A stretch of 64,000 nt of DNA from Sinorhizobium garamanticum (GCF_029892065.1 NZ_CP120373.1:1361501-1425500), one strand, 5' to 3'. Positions 46,736-56,160 are shown, counted from the first letter of the stretch. The notes: a model not told the origin generated them from the letters alone. Made by a program: numbers and translations.

Positions 46736-46825
46736 CATCTGAAATTGCACTTCATTCATTGACTCGCTAAAACTTCATTTCGCGGGTGCAGCATTCCCGC
46801 GTTTTCAAGTCTTGAGGAGTCCGAC

Positions 46826-49800
46826 TTGCCCATCTCTAAGATCCTTGTTGCCAACCGTTCCGAAATTGCCATCCGCGTGTTCCGCGCTGCCAACGAACTG
46901 GGACTTAAAACGGTCGCGATATGGGCTGAGGAGGACAAACTGGCGCTGCACCGCTTCAAGGCGGACGAGAGCTACCAGGTCGGGCGCGGCCCGCATCTGG
47001 CCCGCGATCTCGGCCCGATCGAAAGCTATCTGTCGATCGACGAGGTGATCCGCGTCGCCAAGCTATCCGGCGCCGACGCCATTCATCCGGGCTACGGCCT
47101 GTTGTCCGAAAGCCCGGAATTTGCGGAAGCCTGCGCGGCCAACGGCATCACCTTCATCGGCCCGAAGCCGGAGACGATGCGCCAGCTCGGCAACAAGGTG
47201 GCGGCGCGCAACCTGGCGATCTCGATCGGCGTGCCGGTCGTGCCGGCGACCGATCCGCTGCCGGACGACCCGGCCGAGATCAAGCGGCTCGCCGAGGAAA
47301 TCGGCTATCCGGTGATGCTGAAGGCCTCCTGGGGCGGCGGCGGCCGTGGAATGCGGGCGATCCGCGATCCGAAGGACCTGATCCGCGAGGTGACCGAGGC
47401 GAAGCGCGAGGCGAAGGCCGCCTTCGGCAAGGACGAGGTCTATCTCGAAAAGCTGGTCGAGCGCGCCCGCCACGTCGAAAGTCAGATTCTCGGCGACACC
47501 CACGGCAACGTCGTTCACCTCTTCGAGCGCGACTGCTCGATCCAGCGGCGCAACCAGAAGGTAGTCGAGCGTGCGCCGGCGCCTTATCTTACCGCCGCGC
47601 AACGCCAGGAGCTTGCCGCCTACTCGAAGCGGATCGCCGAGGCGACAAACTATATCGGCGCCGGCACCGTCGAGTATCTGATGGATGCCGACACCGGCAA
47701 CTTCTACTTCATCGAGGTCAATCCGCGCATCCAGGTCGAGCACACGGTGACGGAAGTCGTCACCGGCATCGACATCGTCAAGGCGCAGATCCACATCCTC
47801 GACGGCTTTGCCATCGGCACGCCGGAATCGGGCGTTCCGAAACAGGAGGACATTCGCCTCAACGGCCATGCGCTGCAGTGCCGCATCACCACCGAAGATC
47901 CGGAGCAGAACTTCATCCCCGACTACGGCCGCATCACCGCCTATCGCGGCGCAACCGGTTTCGGTATCCGGCTTGATGGCGGCACGGCCTATTCCGGCGC
48001 GGTGATCACCCGCTACTACGATCCGCTGCTCGAAAAGGTAACGGCCTGGGCGCCGAACCCGGACGAGGCGATAAAGCGCATGATCCGTGCGCTGAGAGAG
48101 TTCCGCATCCGCGGCGTCGCGACCAACCTCACCTTCCTGGAAGCGATCATCAGCCACCCGTCCTTTCAGGACAACTGCTACACCACCCGCTTCATCGACA
48201 CGACGCCGGAACTGTTCCAGCAGGTCAAGCGCCAGGACCGCGCCACCAAGCTCTTGACCTATCTTGCCGACGTCACGGTCAACGGCCATCCGGAGGCCAA
48301 GGGCCGGCCGAAGCCCAGCGACGACATCGCCGCTCCCGTGGTGCCGTTCATCAATGGCGAGGCGAAGCCAGGCACCAAGCAGCTCCTCGATGAGCTCGGA
48401 CCGAAGAAATTCGCCGAATGGGTCAAGGCGCAGCCGCAGGTGCTGCTGACCGACACGACGATGCGCGACGGCCATCAGTCGCTGCTCGCCACCCGCATGC
48501 GCACCTATGATATCGCCCGCATCGCCGGCACCTATGCCCGGGCGCTGCCGAACCTCTTCTCGCTCGAATGCTGGGGCGGCGCGACCTTCGACGTGTCGAT
48601 GCGCTTCCTCACCGAGGATCCGTGGGAGCGGCTGGCAATGGTACGCGAGGGTGCGCCGAACCTGCTCCTGCAGATGCTTCTGCGCGGCGCCAACGGCGTC
48701 GGCTACAAGAACTATCCCGACAATGTCGTAAAATACTTCGTCGCCCAAGCGGCCAAGGGTGGCATCGACGTCTTCCGCGTCTTCGACTGCCTGAACTGGG
48801 TGGAGAACATGCGCGTCGCAATGGACGCGGTCGCCGCAGAGAACAAGATCTGCGAGGCGGCGATCTGCTATACCGGCGACATCCTGAATTCTGCCCGGCC
48901 GAAGTACGATCTGAAGTACTACACGGCGCTTGCCGCCGAACTGGAGAGGGCCGGCGCCCATATCATCGCCGTCAAGGACATGGCAGGCCTTTTGAAGCCG
49001 GCAGCGGCCCGCGTGCTGTTCAAGGCGCTGAAGGAAGCGACCGACCTGCCGATCCACTTCCACACGCACGACACGTCGGGCATCGCCGCCGCGACCGTTC
49101 TTGCTGCGGTCGAATCCGGCGTCGATATCGTCGACGCGGCGATGGATGCGCTTTCCGGCAACACCTCGCAGCCCTGCCTCGGCTCGATCGTCGAGGCGCT
49201 ATCCGGCACCGAGCGTGATCCGGGCCTCAATCCGGAATGGATCCGGCGCATCTCCTTCTATTGGGAGGCGGTGCGTCATCAATATGCGGCGTTCGAAAGC
49301 GACCTCAAGGGGCCGGCCTCGGAAGTCTACCTGCATGAAATGCCGGGCGGCCAGTTCACCAACTTGAAAGAGCAGGCCCGCTCGCTCGGGCTCGAGACCC
49401 GCTGGCACGAGGTGGCGCAGGCCTATGCGGACGCCAACCAGATGTTCGGCGACATCGTCAAGGTGACGCCGTCCTCCAAGGTGGTCGGCGACATGGCGCT
49501 GATGATGGTTTCCCAGGACCTGACGGTGGCCGACGTCGAGAACCCGGCGAAGGACATCGCCTTCCCGGAATCGGTCGTTTCGATGCTCAAGGGCGACCTC
49601 GGCCAGCCGCCGGGCGGCTGGCCGGAAGCCCTACAGAAGAAGGCGCTGAAGGGCGAAGCGCCCTATACGGCCGTGCCGGGCTCGTTGCTGCCGCCAGCCG
49701 ATCTCGACGCGGAGCGCAAGAGCATCGAAGAGAAGCTCGGCCGCGAGGTCACCGACTTCGAATTCGCCTCTTACCTCATGTATCCCAAGGTCTTCACCGA

Positions 49801-50284
49801 CTACGCGCTCGCCGCCGAGACCTACGGCCCGGTTAGCGTGCTGCCGACGCCCGCCTATTTCTACGGCATGACGCCGGGCGAGGAGCTCTTCGCCGACATC
49901 GAGAAGGGCAAGACGCTGGTCATCCTCAACCAGGCGCAGGGCGAGATCGACGAGAAGGGCATGGTCAAGATGTTCTTCGAACTGAACGGCCAGCCGCGCT
50001 CGATCAAGGTGCCGGACCGCAACCGCGGCGCCTCCGCGGCCATCCGGCGCAAGGCGGAAGCCGGCAATGCCGCCCATCTCGGCGCGCCCATGCCGGGTGT
50101 CATCTCGACAGTCGCGGTCGTAACCGGCCAGCCGGTCAAAGCCGGCGACGTGCTCTTGTCGATCGAGGCGATGAAGATGGAAACGGCGCTGCATGCCGAG
50201 AAGGACGGGGTGATCGCCGAAGTCCTGGTCCGCGCCGGCGACCAGATCGATGCGAAGGATTTGCTGATCGTGTTTGGTGGTTGA
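46826..50284 (+). CDS. pyc: Pyruvate carboxylase
   Basis: A 1,152-residue biotin enzyme that carboxylates pyruvate to oxaloacetate. In order: biotin carboxylase (MPISKILVANRSEIAIRVF at the start, ATP-grasp loop with SWGGGGRGMR, about residues 1-455), carboxyltransferase (LTDTTMRDGHQSLLATRMR at about 540, metal ligands in HFHTHDTSG), and a C-terminal biotinyl domain with EAMKMET, the biotin lysine being Lys1117. The start codon is TTG 46826 with TGAGGAG upstream. It is the main anaplerotic enzyme of this group of bacteria. Confidence 0.97.
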   Translation: MPISKILVANRSEIAIRVFRAANELGLKTVAIWAEEDKLALHRFKADESYQVGRGPHLARDLGPIESYLSIDEVIRVAKLSGADAIHPGYGLLSESPEFAEACAANGITFIGPKPETMRQLGNKVAARNLAISIGVPVVPATDPLPDDPAEIKRLAEEIGYPVMLKASWGGGGRGMRAIRDPKDLIREVTEAKREAKAAFGKDEVYLEKLVERARHVESQILGDTHGNVVHLFERDCSIQRRNQKVVERAPAPYLTAAQRQELAAYSKRIAEATNYIGAGTVEYLMDADTGNFYFIEVNPRIQVEHTVTEVVTGIDIVKAQIHILDGFAIGTPESGVPKQEDIRLNGHALQCRITTEDPEQNFIPDYGRITAYRGATGFGIRLDGGTAYSGAVITRYYDPLLEKVTAWAPNPDEAIKRMIRALREFRIRGVATNLTFLEAIISHPSFQDNCYTTRFIDTTPELFQQVKRQDRATKLLTYLADVTVNGHPEAKGRPKPSDDIAAPVVPFINGEAKPGTKQLLDELGPKKFAEWVKAQPQVLLTDTTMRDGHQSLLATRMRTYDIARIAGTYARALPNLFSLECWGGATFDVSMRFLTEDPWERLAMVREGAPNLLLQMLLRGANGVGYKNYPDNVVKYFVAQAAKGGIDVFRVFDCLNWVENMRVAMDAVAAENKICEAAICYTGDILNSARPKYDLKYYTALAAELERAGAHIIAVKDMAGLLKPAAARVLFKALKEATDLPIHFHTHDTSGIAAATVLAAVESGVDIVDAAMDALSGNTSQPCLGSIVEALSGTERDPGLNPEWIRRISFYWEAVRHQYAAFESDLKGPASEVYLHEMPGGQFTNLKEQARSLGLETRWHEVAQAYADANQMFGDIVKVTPSSKVVGDMALMMVSQDLTVADVENPAKDIAFPESVVSMLKGDLGQPPGGWPEALQKKALKGEAPYTAVPGSLLPPADLDAERKSIEEKLGREVTDFEFASYLMYPKVFTDYALAAETYGPVSVLPTPAYFYGMTPGEELFADIEKGKTLVILNQAQGEIDEKGMVKMFFELNGQPRSIKVPDRNRGASAAIRRKAEAGNAAHLGAPMPGVISTVAVVTGQPVKAGDVLLSIEAMKMETALHAEKDGVIAEVLVRAGDQIDAKDLLIVFGG

Positions 50285-50361
50285 CTCAGTTACAGGCATA
50301 GCAACGCCGACCGGCTCCTCACAAAAGGGGCCGATCCGCCTAACCTGAGCCGAGGTACCGC

Positions 50362-50832
50362 ATGAGTGAGGTATTCGAGGGCGGCTGCCAATGTGGGCAT
50401 TGCCGTTACCGCATCGCGGGAAAATCGTTATCGCTGTTTGCCTGCCATTGCCGCGAATGCCAGAGGCAGTCGGGCAGCGCCTTTGGCATGGCGCTATGGA
50501 TTCAACACTCTGAAATCACACTTCTGTCCGGCAAGCTCGCTTCATGGACACGCGAGACCCCGAGCGGCCGGCACATGATGTGTGAGTTCTGCCCTGAATG
50601 CGGCACTCGCCTCTTCCACCGCCAGGAGAACCGGCCCGATATGATCAGCATCAAGCCCGGAACGCTCGACGACACCTCGTCCCTGGCTCCCGTGGCCCAT
50701 ATCTGGCTAGACAGCGCGCAGCCTTGGAGCGGAATAAACAGCGAGTGCCTTCAATATCCGGGCAATCCGGAGCACTTTGGACTGCTGTTTGATCGTTGGG
50801 ACGAGCGCCGGGAAGCCGCTAAGCCAGCTTGA
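50362..50832 (+). CDS. GFA-family (CENP-V/GFA domain) zinc-binding protein
   Basis: A 156-residue protein with the GFA zinc cysteines: GGCQCGHCRYRI (residues 8-19), CHCRECQRQSGS and CEFCPECGTRLFHR. The fold is that of glutathione-dependent formaldehyde-activating enzyme, though most family members have unknown functions and I see nothing that fixes this one. It begins 77 bases past pyc and is convergent with the amino-acid ABC genes. Confidence 0.88.
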   Translation: MSEVFEGGCQCGHCRYRIAGKSLSLFACHCRECQRQSGSAFGMALWIQHSEITLLSGKLASWTRETPSGRHMMCEFCPECGTRLFHRQENRPDMISIKPGTLDDTSSLAPVAHIWLDSAQPWSGINSECLQYPGNPEHFGLLFDRWDERREAAKPA

Positions 50833-50916
50833 GGGAAGCAAGGGCGGGAGCGCACCGGCCGTTACTCTGCACCTGTCTGACGACGTTTGCTCCTGTCAGT
50901 CTCTTCCCGCTCGCGT

Positions 50917-51026
50917 CGTCATCCTCGGGCTTGACCCCTGGGAGGACAGGCGCGCCCCTCCGCAAATAACAACGCCGCGGGAGCGGCATCCTTGCGTCTG
51001 GATCCTCGGGAAGCCCGAGGATGACG
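50917..51026. repeat. Long inverted repeat between convergent genes
   Basis: CGTCATCCTCGGGCTT (50917-50932) and AAGCCCGAGGATGACG (51011-51026) are perfect 16-bp arms around a 78-base middle that contains a further copy of the TCCTCGGG core. It fits a common rhizobial palindromic repeat type and lies 60 bases from the ATPase stop. Confidence 0.7.
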
Positions 51027-51087
51027 GTGGAGAGGGGGCGTGGCGTGCGTAGCAGCGCAACTGGCAGTCCGCTTATTCGAGCCTCGC

Positions 51088-51849
51088 TCAAATATCATAG
51101 CTCATCGGTGCACTCAGTGACGCAATGAACTTCTTCGTGCGCTCGCGCTCGGGCGTCGAAAAGATCTTGCGCGGCGGGCCGCTTTCGACGATGACGCCGC
51201 CGTCGAGGAAAATCACGTGATCGGCGACGCGCGAGGCGAGGCGAAGGTCGTGGGTCGCCATGATCATCGTCGTGCCCTCGCGGGCAAGCCGGCTTAGGAC
51301 TTCGACCACTTCCTCGGCGAGCTCCGGGTCGAGCGCGGAAGTCGGCTCGTCGCAGAGAAGGACGCGCGGGGACGGCGCGAGCGCCCGGGCGATCGCCACG
51401 CGCTGCTGCTGGCCGCCGGAAAGTGTCGACGGCCAGGCATCCGCCTTGTGCGCCATGCCGACCTTTTCCAGGAGTTCGAGTGCACGGGCGCGGGCGCGGT
51501 CGGCCGGCCATTTGAGAACCGTGACAAGACCCTCCATCACGTTGCCGAGCGCGGTCTGATGGGGAAAGAGCTGAAAATTCTGGAACACCATGCCGGTTTG
51601 CCGGCGCAGCTTTTGTATCGCCCTCCAGCCGACCGTGCGGTGAGGGGCGAACTCCAGTCGCTCGTCGCCAAGCCGGATCGCCCCGTGTGTCGGGATCTCC
51701 AGCAGGTTCACGCATCTGAGCAGCGTGCTCTTGCCGCCGCCGGATGGGCCGACCAGCGCCGTTACCGTGCCTTCGGCCATCGTCACACTGATTCCCTTGA
51801 GCACCAAATTGGTGCCGAAGCGCTTTTCGATGTCGGTGAGTTCGATCAT
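51088..51849 (-). CDS. Polar amino-acid ABC transporter ATPase
   Basis: A 253-residue ATPase with Walker A GPSGGGKST, signature LSGGQQQRVAIARA, Walker B VLLCDEPTSALDPE and switch MATHDLRLA. It powers import by the permease encoded immediately upstream, whose stop overlaps this start (ATGA). The binding protein of the operon is FliY/TcyJ-like, so L-cystine is the best-supported ligand. Confidence 0.93.
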   Translation of the reverse strand: MIELTDIEKRFGTNLVLKGISVTMAEGTVTALVGPSGGGKSTLLRCVNLLEIPTHGAIRLGDERLEFAPHRTVGWRAIQKLRRQTGMVFQNFQLFPHQTALGNVMEGLVTVLKWPADRARARALELLEKVGMAHKADAWPSTLSGGQQQRVAIARALAPSPRVLLCDEPTSALDPELAEEVVEVLSRLAREGTTMIMATHDLRLASRVADHVIFLDGGVIVESGPPRKIFSTPERERTKKFIASLSAPMSYDI

Positions 51850-52526
51850 GCGCGCGCCTCCAGGAAACCGCCATAGCGGGCGAAGCGGCGCTCCAGCTTC
51901 ACCTGGAGGGCCGATAGTACGGAGCTCATGGCAAGGTAGATCAGCGCCGCCTCGATATAAAGGATCAGTGGTTCATAAGTGGTTGCGACGATGCGCTGCG
52001 CCGTCTGAAAGAGCTCGGGCACGGTGATGGCTGCGGCGAGCGAAGTGTCCTTCACCAGCGAAATGAACGTGTTCGAGAGCGGCGGGATTGCGACCCGGGT
52101 CGCCTGCGGCAGGATAGTCCGTCGCATGACCTGGCTCCAGCTCATGCCGATCGAATAGGCCGCTTCCCACTGGCCGCGCGGCACGGAGGAGATCGTGGCG
52201 CGGATGATTTCAGATGTATAGGCACCGATGTTGAGCGTGAAGCCGATCAACGCAGCGGGAAATGCATCGAGCAATATGTTCATGCTCGGCAGGCCATAGA
52301 AAATGACGAAGAGCTGGACGAGGAGCGGCGTTCCGCGGATCACCCAGACATAGAACCGCGCCACGGCGACGAAGGGAGCCGGTGCGAAGAGACGGACGAG
52401 TGCGGTGACAAGTCCCAGCAAAATCCCGAGGGCGAAGGAAAGCAGCGTCAGCGGGACCGTGAAGATCAGCCCGGCCCAAAGCAGGGTCGGCAGCGATTCC
52501 GCCATCAGGTGAAGCCAGTTGGGCAA
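51846..52526 (-). CDS. Polar amino-acid ABC transporter permease
   Basis: A 226-residue inner-membrane permease of the HisM/TcyL group with about five helices and the EAA-type loop QWEAAYSIGMSWSQVMRRTI. I chose TTG 52526 (product MPNWLHLMAESLPTLLW) because GAAAGG lies upstream; ATG 52505 has no ribosome-binding site and would lose seven residues. Two hairpins lie between the binding-protein gene and this start. A single permease implies a homodimer. Confidence 0.88.
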   Translation of the reverse strand: MPNWLHLMAESLPTLLWAGLIFTVPLTLLSFALGILLGLVTALVRLFAPAPFVAVARFYVWVIRGTPLLVQLFVIFYGLPSMNILLDAFPAALIGFTLNIGAYTSEIIRATISSVPRGQWEAAYSIGMSWSQVMRRTILPQATRVAIPPLSNTFISLVKDTSLAAAITVPELFQTAQRIVATTYEPLILYIEAALIYLAMSSVLSALQVKLERRFARYGGFLEARA

Positions 52527-52545
52527 GGGGAAGCCTTTCAAAAAG

Positions 52546-52620
52546 CGCGATCCGCTCCGGGGGGGCGGAACGGATCGCGATTCATAGCCGAGAAAGGCCG
52601 ATAGAAAAACCGATCGGCCT
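52546..52620 (-). promoter_or_regulatory. Two intercistronic hairpins between binding-protein and permease genes
   Basis: Stem one pairs GCGATCCG (52546-52553) with CGGATCGC (52571-52578); stem two pairs AGGCCGAT (52595-52602) with ATCGGCCT (52613-52620). They lie just after the binding-protein stop and could protect its message and lower downstream expression, which fits the excess of binding protein needed. Confidence 0.5.
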
Positions 52621-52635
52621 GCCTTTTGGGCGAAC

Positions 52636-53424
52636 TTACTTGGAGACGTCGGCGCCGAAATATTTCTGCGAGATCTTGTCGTAGGTGCCGTCAGCCTTGA
52701 TCTCGGCAAGCGCCTTGTTGATCGCGGCCAGCAGCTCTGGCTCGTTCTTGCGGATGATGATGCCGGAATAATCCGCGTCGGCCTGTTCGGCGGCGATCTT
52801 CACGTTCGCGTCCGGCTTCTGCTTCTTGAAGTCGAGGAAGGACAGGCTGTCGTTGATCGTCGCGTCGGCGCGGCCCGTCAGCACGAGCTGGATCGACTGG
52901 TCGAAACCGTCGGTGCCGACGAGCTCGGCGCCCGAGGCTTGAGCGAGCTTGCCGAAATTGCTGGTCAGCGACTGGGCGGATTTCTTGCCCTTGAGATCGG
53001 CGAAGCCCTTGATCTCCTCGTTGTCGCCCTTGACGATCAGCACGGCCTTGGAGGCGATATAGGGTTCCGAGAAATCGTACTTCTTCTTGCGCTCTTCGGT
53101 GATGCCGACCTGGTTGATGACCGTGTCGTAGCGGTTGGCGTCGAGGCCGGCGATCAGTCCGTCCCACTTGCCTTCAAGGAATTCGGCCTTGACGCCGAGG
53201 CGCTTGGCAACTTCCTGGCCGATTTCGACATCAAAGCCCACCAGCGCGCCGCTGGCATCGTGATAGGTGAAGGGGGCATAGGTGCCCTCGGTGCCGATTT
53301 TCAGAACGCCGGCAGACTTGATCTGATCGAGGTTCGATTCCGCATGGGCGGGAGCGAAGGCGGCGATTTGCAGCAGGGCGGCGGCGAAAAGCGTCGGAAG
53401 GAATTTCATTGTCTTGTTTTCCAT
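52636..53424 (-). CDS. Amino-acid ABC transporter binding protein, cystine (FliY/TcyJ) type
   Basis: A 262-residue solute-binding protein with a signal peptide (about residues 1-28, ending APAHA). The body contains TEGTYAPFTYHDASGALVGF, GKWDGLIAGLDANRYDTVIN and EERKKKYDFSEPYIAS, close in pattern to Escherichia coli FliY. Cystine or a related amino acid is the probable ligand. ATG 53424 follows GGAGAAC; a second ATG at 53409 is also possible. It is the first gene of the operon and diverges from the DeoR gene. Confidence 0.88.
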   Translation of the reverse strand: MENKTMKFLPTLFAAALLQIAAFAPAHAESNLDQIKSAGVLKIGTEGTYAPFTYHDASGALVGFDVEIGQEVAKRLGVKAEFLEGKWDGLIAGLDANRYDTVINQVGITEERKKKYDFSEPYIASKAVLIVKGDNEEIKGFADLKGKKSAQSLTSNFGKLAQASGAELVGTDGFDQSIQLVLTGRADATINDSLSFLDFKKQKPDANVKIAAEQADADYSGIIIRKNEPELLAAINKALAEIKADGTYDKISQKYFGADVSK

Positions 53425-53465
53425 CTTTTGTTCTCCGGCCCGTCGTCCGGATTGCGGCGAGATTC

Positions 53466-53498
53466 GCATAAAACCGGGCGCATCTGAGCGCATAAAAC
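53466..53498. repeat. Direct repeat GCATAAAAC upstream of the cystine-type operon
   Basis: GCATAAAAC occurs at 53466-53474 and 53490-53498, 24 bases apart, about 45-75 bases before the binding-protein start. It may be an activator or repressor site. Confidence 0.35.
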
Positions 53499-53653
53499 AC
53501 CAATTCATCCGGCTTTCGATGAAGATTTTTTCCCAAACAGACCGAAATCTCATCGAAAACACTCCGTTGGTGAATGTGCTGGTTCAATCGAAGTTCCAGG
53601 AGCGGGTGAAGTTCCTCGCGCGGTAGCAATTGAATTCTCCACGAAAGACTGGT

Positions 53654-53693
53654 ATTCACGTTTCAACCGATTCATGCACGTTTATGCACGATT
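53654..53693 (+). promoter_or_regulatory. Three phased direct repeats before the DeoR gene
   Basis: ATTCACGTTT (53654), ATGCACGTTT (53674) and ATGCACGATT (53684) are spaced 20 and 10 bases apart, on one DNA face. DeoR-type proteins commonly bind direct repeats, so this is a candidate autoregulatory operator just before the start at 53700. Confidence 0.45.
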
Positions 53694-53699
53694 TGAAAT

Positions 53700-54482
53700 A
53701 TGGCCACGGACCTGCTGCTGCGCGAGAGAAAATTCCTGATCCAGGAACGGCTGAAAACCGACGGCCGTGTGCTGGCCGCCGATCTAGCGCGTGAATTAGG
53801 CGTCTCGGAAGACACGATTCGTCGCGACCTGCGCGAGATGGCTGCCGCGGGCCTGTGTGAGCGCGTTTATGGCGGAGCCTTGCCGCTCGCGCCGATGGCC
53901 GGTTCGCTCAGCCAGCGCGCCTCGCTCGCCCCGGAGCGCAAGGCGGCGCTTGCGCGGGCCGCGGTCGGCTTCATCCGTGAAGGCATGACGGTTTTCCTCG
54001 ACGCCGGTTCGGCCAATCTGGCGATTGCCGAGGCGATCGAGCCGGACCTTTCGGTGACGATCGTCACCAACACGCCGCTCATTGCGGCTGCCCTGATGGA
54101 CAAGGCGGGCGTGGAACTCATCCTTGTCGGCGGGCCGCTCGACCGCGCGGTCGGCGCAGCCGTCGGCGCGCGGGCGCAACGCGATGCCGAGCTTCTCCGC
54201 CCCGACCTTTGTGTTCTCGGTGCCTGCGGCGCCGACCCGGAAGCGGGACTGACAGCCTTCCATTTCGAGGACGCGGCGTTCAAACGTCTCATCGCCTCGC
54301 GAAGCCGCTCGGTCCTCGCCGCCATTACAAGCGACAAGCTCGGGACCGCCGCGCCACATGCGGTCATCGGCATCGAGGGAGTGACGACGTTGGTTCTCGA
54401 GGCCGATGCGCCCGAAGCCGCGATCGCCGCCCTCCGCGCGCGCGGAGCCGATGTCGTCCTGGCGAAGGGGCCGGCCCGATGA
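53700..54482 (+). CDS. DeoR-family transcriptional regulator
   Basis: A 260-residue regulator: N-terminal helix-turn-helix VLAADLARELGVSEDTIRRD (about residues 24-43) with the DeoR signature RRDLREMAAAGLCERVYGGA, then a DeoRC sugar-phosphate isomerase-like domain with FLDAGSANLAIAEAI and VTNTPLIAAAL. Ligands of this class are usually phosphorylated sugars. Its stop overlaps the start of a VOC protein gene, so it leads a three-gene operon with an MFS transporter. Confidence 0.92.
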   Translation: MATDLLLRERKFLIQERLKTDGRVLAADLARELGVSEDTIRRDLREMAAAGLCERVYGGALPLAPMAGSLSQRASLAPERKAALARAAVGFIREGMTVFLDAGSANLAIAEAIEPDLSVTIVTNTPLIAAALMDKAGVELILVGGPLDRAVGAAVGARAQRDAELLRPDLCVLGACGADPEAGLTAFHFEDAAFKRLIASRSRSVLAAITSDKLGTAAPHAVIGIEGVTTLVLEADAPEAAIAALRARGADVVLAKGPAR

Positions 54483-54865
54483 ATGTCGCGCATATCGCTC
54501 TCTGGACGAAGGATATCGACCGGATCGCCGCCTTCTGGACCGATCTCTTCGACGCCAGAGTCGGCGAGATCTATGAAAGCAGCCGCCGTCCCGGTTTCCG
54601 CTCGCGTTTCCTGACGCTTGGCGGCGGGCCATCGATCGAGGTGATGGAGGGGCCGTGGCTTGCTCCTCATGACGCGGCGGCGGTGGAACGCGCCGGCTAT
54701 GCGCATCTCGCCCTTTCGCTGGGCAGCGGCGAGGCGGTGGACGACATGGCGGACCGGGCTGAGAGAAAGGGCATTCTCGTTTCGAAAGCCCGTTGGACGG
54801 GTGACGGCTTCTACGAGGCCGTGATCCGAGATCCCGACGGCAATCGCATCGAAATCACCATTTGA
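54479..54865 (+). CDS. VOC-superfamily (glyoxalase/dioxygenase fold) protein
   Basis: A 128-residue single-domain VOC protein: MNVAHIALWTKDIDRIAAFW at the start (His5 a probable metal ligand), AGYAHLALSLGS in the middle and IRDPDGNRIEITI at the end (the Glu before the C-terminus a probable ligand). VOC proteins include glyoxalases, epimerases and resistance proteins. The function here is open. It overlaps the DeoR stop and is followed by an MFS gene. Confidence 0.88.
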   Translation: MNVAHIALWTKDIDRIAAFWTDLFDARVGEIYESSRRPGFRSRFLTLGGGPSIEVMEGPWLAPHDAAAVERAGYAHLALSLGSGEAVDDMADRAERKGILVSKARWTGDGFYEAVIRDPDGNRIEITI

Positions 54866-54897
54866 GCCGGACGGTTCCGGCCGCGGGAAGGTTACTC

Positions 54898-56103
54898 ATG
54901 GATCAGCGAACGGATCAGCGCAAGCAAACCGCCTCTCAGGGCCATGTCCGGCACCGTTACATGTCGAAGAACCGGCTTGCCGTATCGCTCCTGTTCCTGA
55001 TGAACGGCTTCGTCACCGGCAGTTGGGCGCCGAAGATTCCGGAGTTCAAGGACCGGCTCGGCATCGGCGAGAGCGTGCTCGGCCTCCTGATCCTGGTCTT
55101 CGGCATCGGCTCGCTGGTGCTGATGCCGATCGCCGGCGGCTTCATTGCCCGCGTCGGCTCGCAGAAGGTGGTGAAGGTGACGGCGATCATTCTGTCGCCG
55201 CTGCTGCTGCTCCTGACACTGGCCCCGAATGTCTGGACGGCGGCGATCGGCATGTTCCTGCTTGGCGGCTTCGTCGGCGCCATGGATGTGGCGATGAACG
55301 CCAATGCGGTCGAGGTCGAAAGGTCGATGCGCCGCGCGATCATGTCCTCCTGCCACGCCTATTGGAGCCTCGGCGGGTTGATCGGCGCCGGCATCGGCGG
55401 CTTCCTGATGGCGCGCTTCGGCGTGCTGCCGCACGTGCTAGTCGTCACGGTCCTTTCTCTGGCATTTCTCGCCGTCGCCTGGCCGATGATCCTCGCCGAC
55501 CAGCCTCATCCGTCAGCGACGAGGGAGAAGCTGCGCCTGCCGCTCACGCCCCTTCCCTGGCTGATCGGCATCATGGCCCTGTTCTCGATGGTGCCGGAAG
55601 GCACGGTGCTCGATTGGGGCGCACTCTATCTGCGCAACGAGCTCGGCGCTTCCGTCGAACTCTCGGGCTTTGGTTTCGCCGCCTTCTCGGCAACGATGGC
55701 CGCGATGCGTTTTGCCGGGGACCATGTCCGAGATCTGCTCGGGGCGAAGCGGACCTTGCGTATCTGCACGGTGACGGCGCTCGTCGGCATTGTGCTTGCG
55801 GGCCTCGCGCCAAATGCGTTGGTGGCAATTCTCGGCTTCGCAATCGCCGGGATCGGTATCTCCAATATGGTGCCGATCGCCTTTTCAGCCGCTGGCAACA
55901 TGCCGGGGCTGCAGCCCGGCATCGGGCTCTCGGTCGCGACGTTCATGGGCTATTCCGGCATGCTCTTCGCGCCGTCACTGATCGGCTTCGTGGCCGAGCA
56001 TTCGGGCTTTGCGATCATCTTCATGTCCGTTCCCGCGCTCTTCATCGTCGTGCTCCTGCTCTCGCATCACGCCGTCCATGCGGATCACGGGAAAGGACAT
56101 TAG
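54898..56103 (+). CDS. Major facilitator superfamily transporter
   Basis: A 401-residue membrane protein with 12 predicted helices. The N-terminal half has GFVTGSWAPKIPEFKDRLGI and the family-typical MDVAMNANAVEVER and SCHAYWSLGGLIGAGIGG segments, which recall the FucP/YbjJ-type sugar or drug transporters. ATG 54898, with GGAAGG upstream, is chosen; a TTG at 54862 overlapping the VOC stop gives 12 more residues. It is the last gene of the DeoR-VOC-MFS operon, and a RIME-like repeat follows. Confidence 0.87.
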   Translation: MDQRTDQRKQTASQGHVRHRYMSKNRLAVSLLFLMNGFVTGSWAPKIPEFKDRLGIGESVLGLLILVFGIGSLVLMPIAGGFIARVGSQKVVKVTAIILSPLLLLLTLAPNVWTAAIGMFLLGGFVGAMDVAMNANAVEVERSMRRAIMSSCHAYWSLGGLIGAGIGGFLMARFGVLPHVLVVTVLSLAFLAVAWPMILADQPHPSATREKLRLPLTPLPWLIGIMALFSMVPEGTVLDWGALYLRNELGASVELSGFGFAAFSATMAAMRFAGDHVRDLLGAKRTLRICTVTALVGIVLAGLAPNALVAILGFAIAGIGISNMVPIAFSAAGNMPGLQPGIGLSVATFMGYSGMLFAPSLIGFVAEHSGFAIIFMSVPALFIVVLLLSHHAVHADHGKGH

Positions 56104-56160
56104 GATTGCGCGGGGTGCGGACACGCACGTTTTCTTGCCCGCTCAACAGTGCGAGAAAGG

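Noticed and set aside
47063..49069. 668-residue frame opposite pyc
   Set aside because: Antisense shadow of pyruvate carboxylase.
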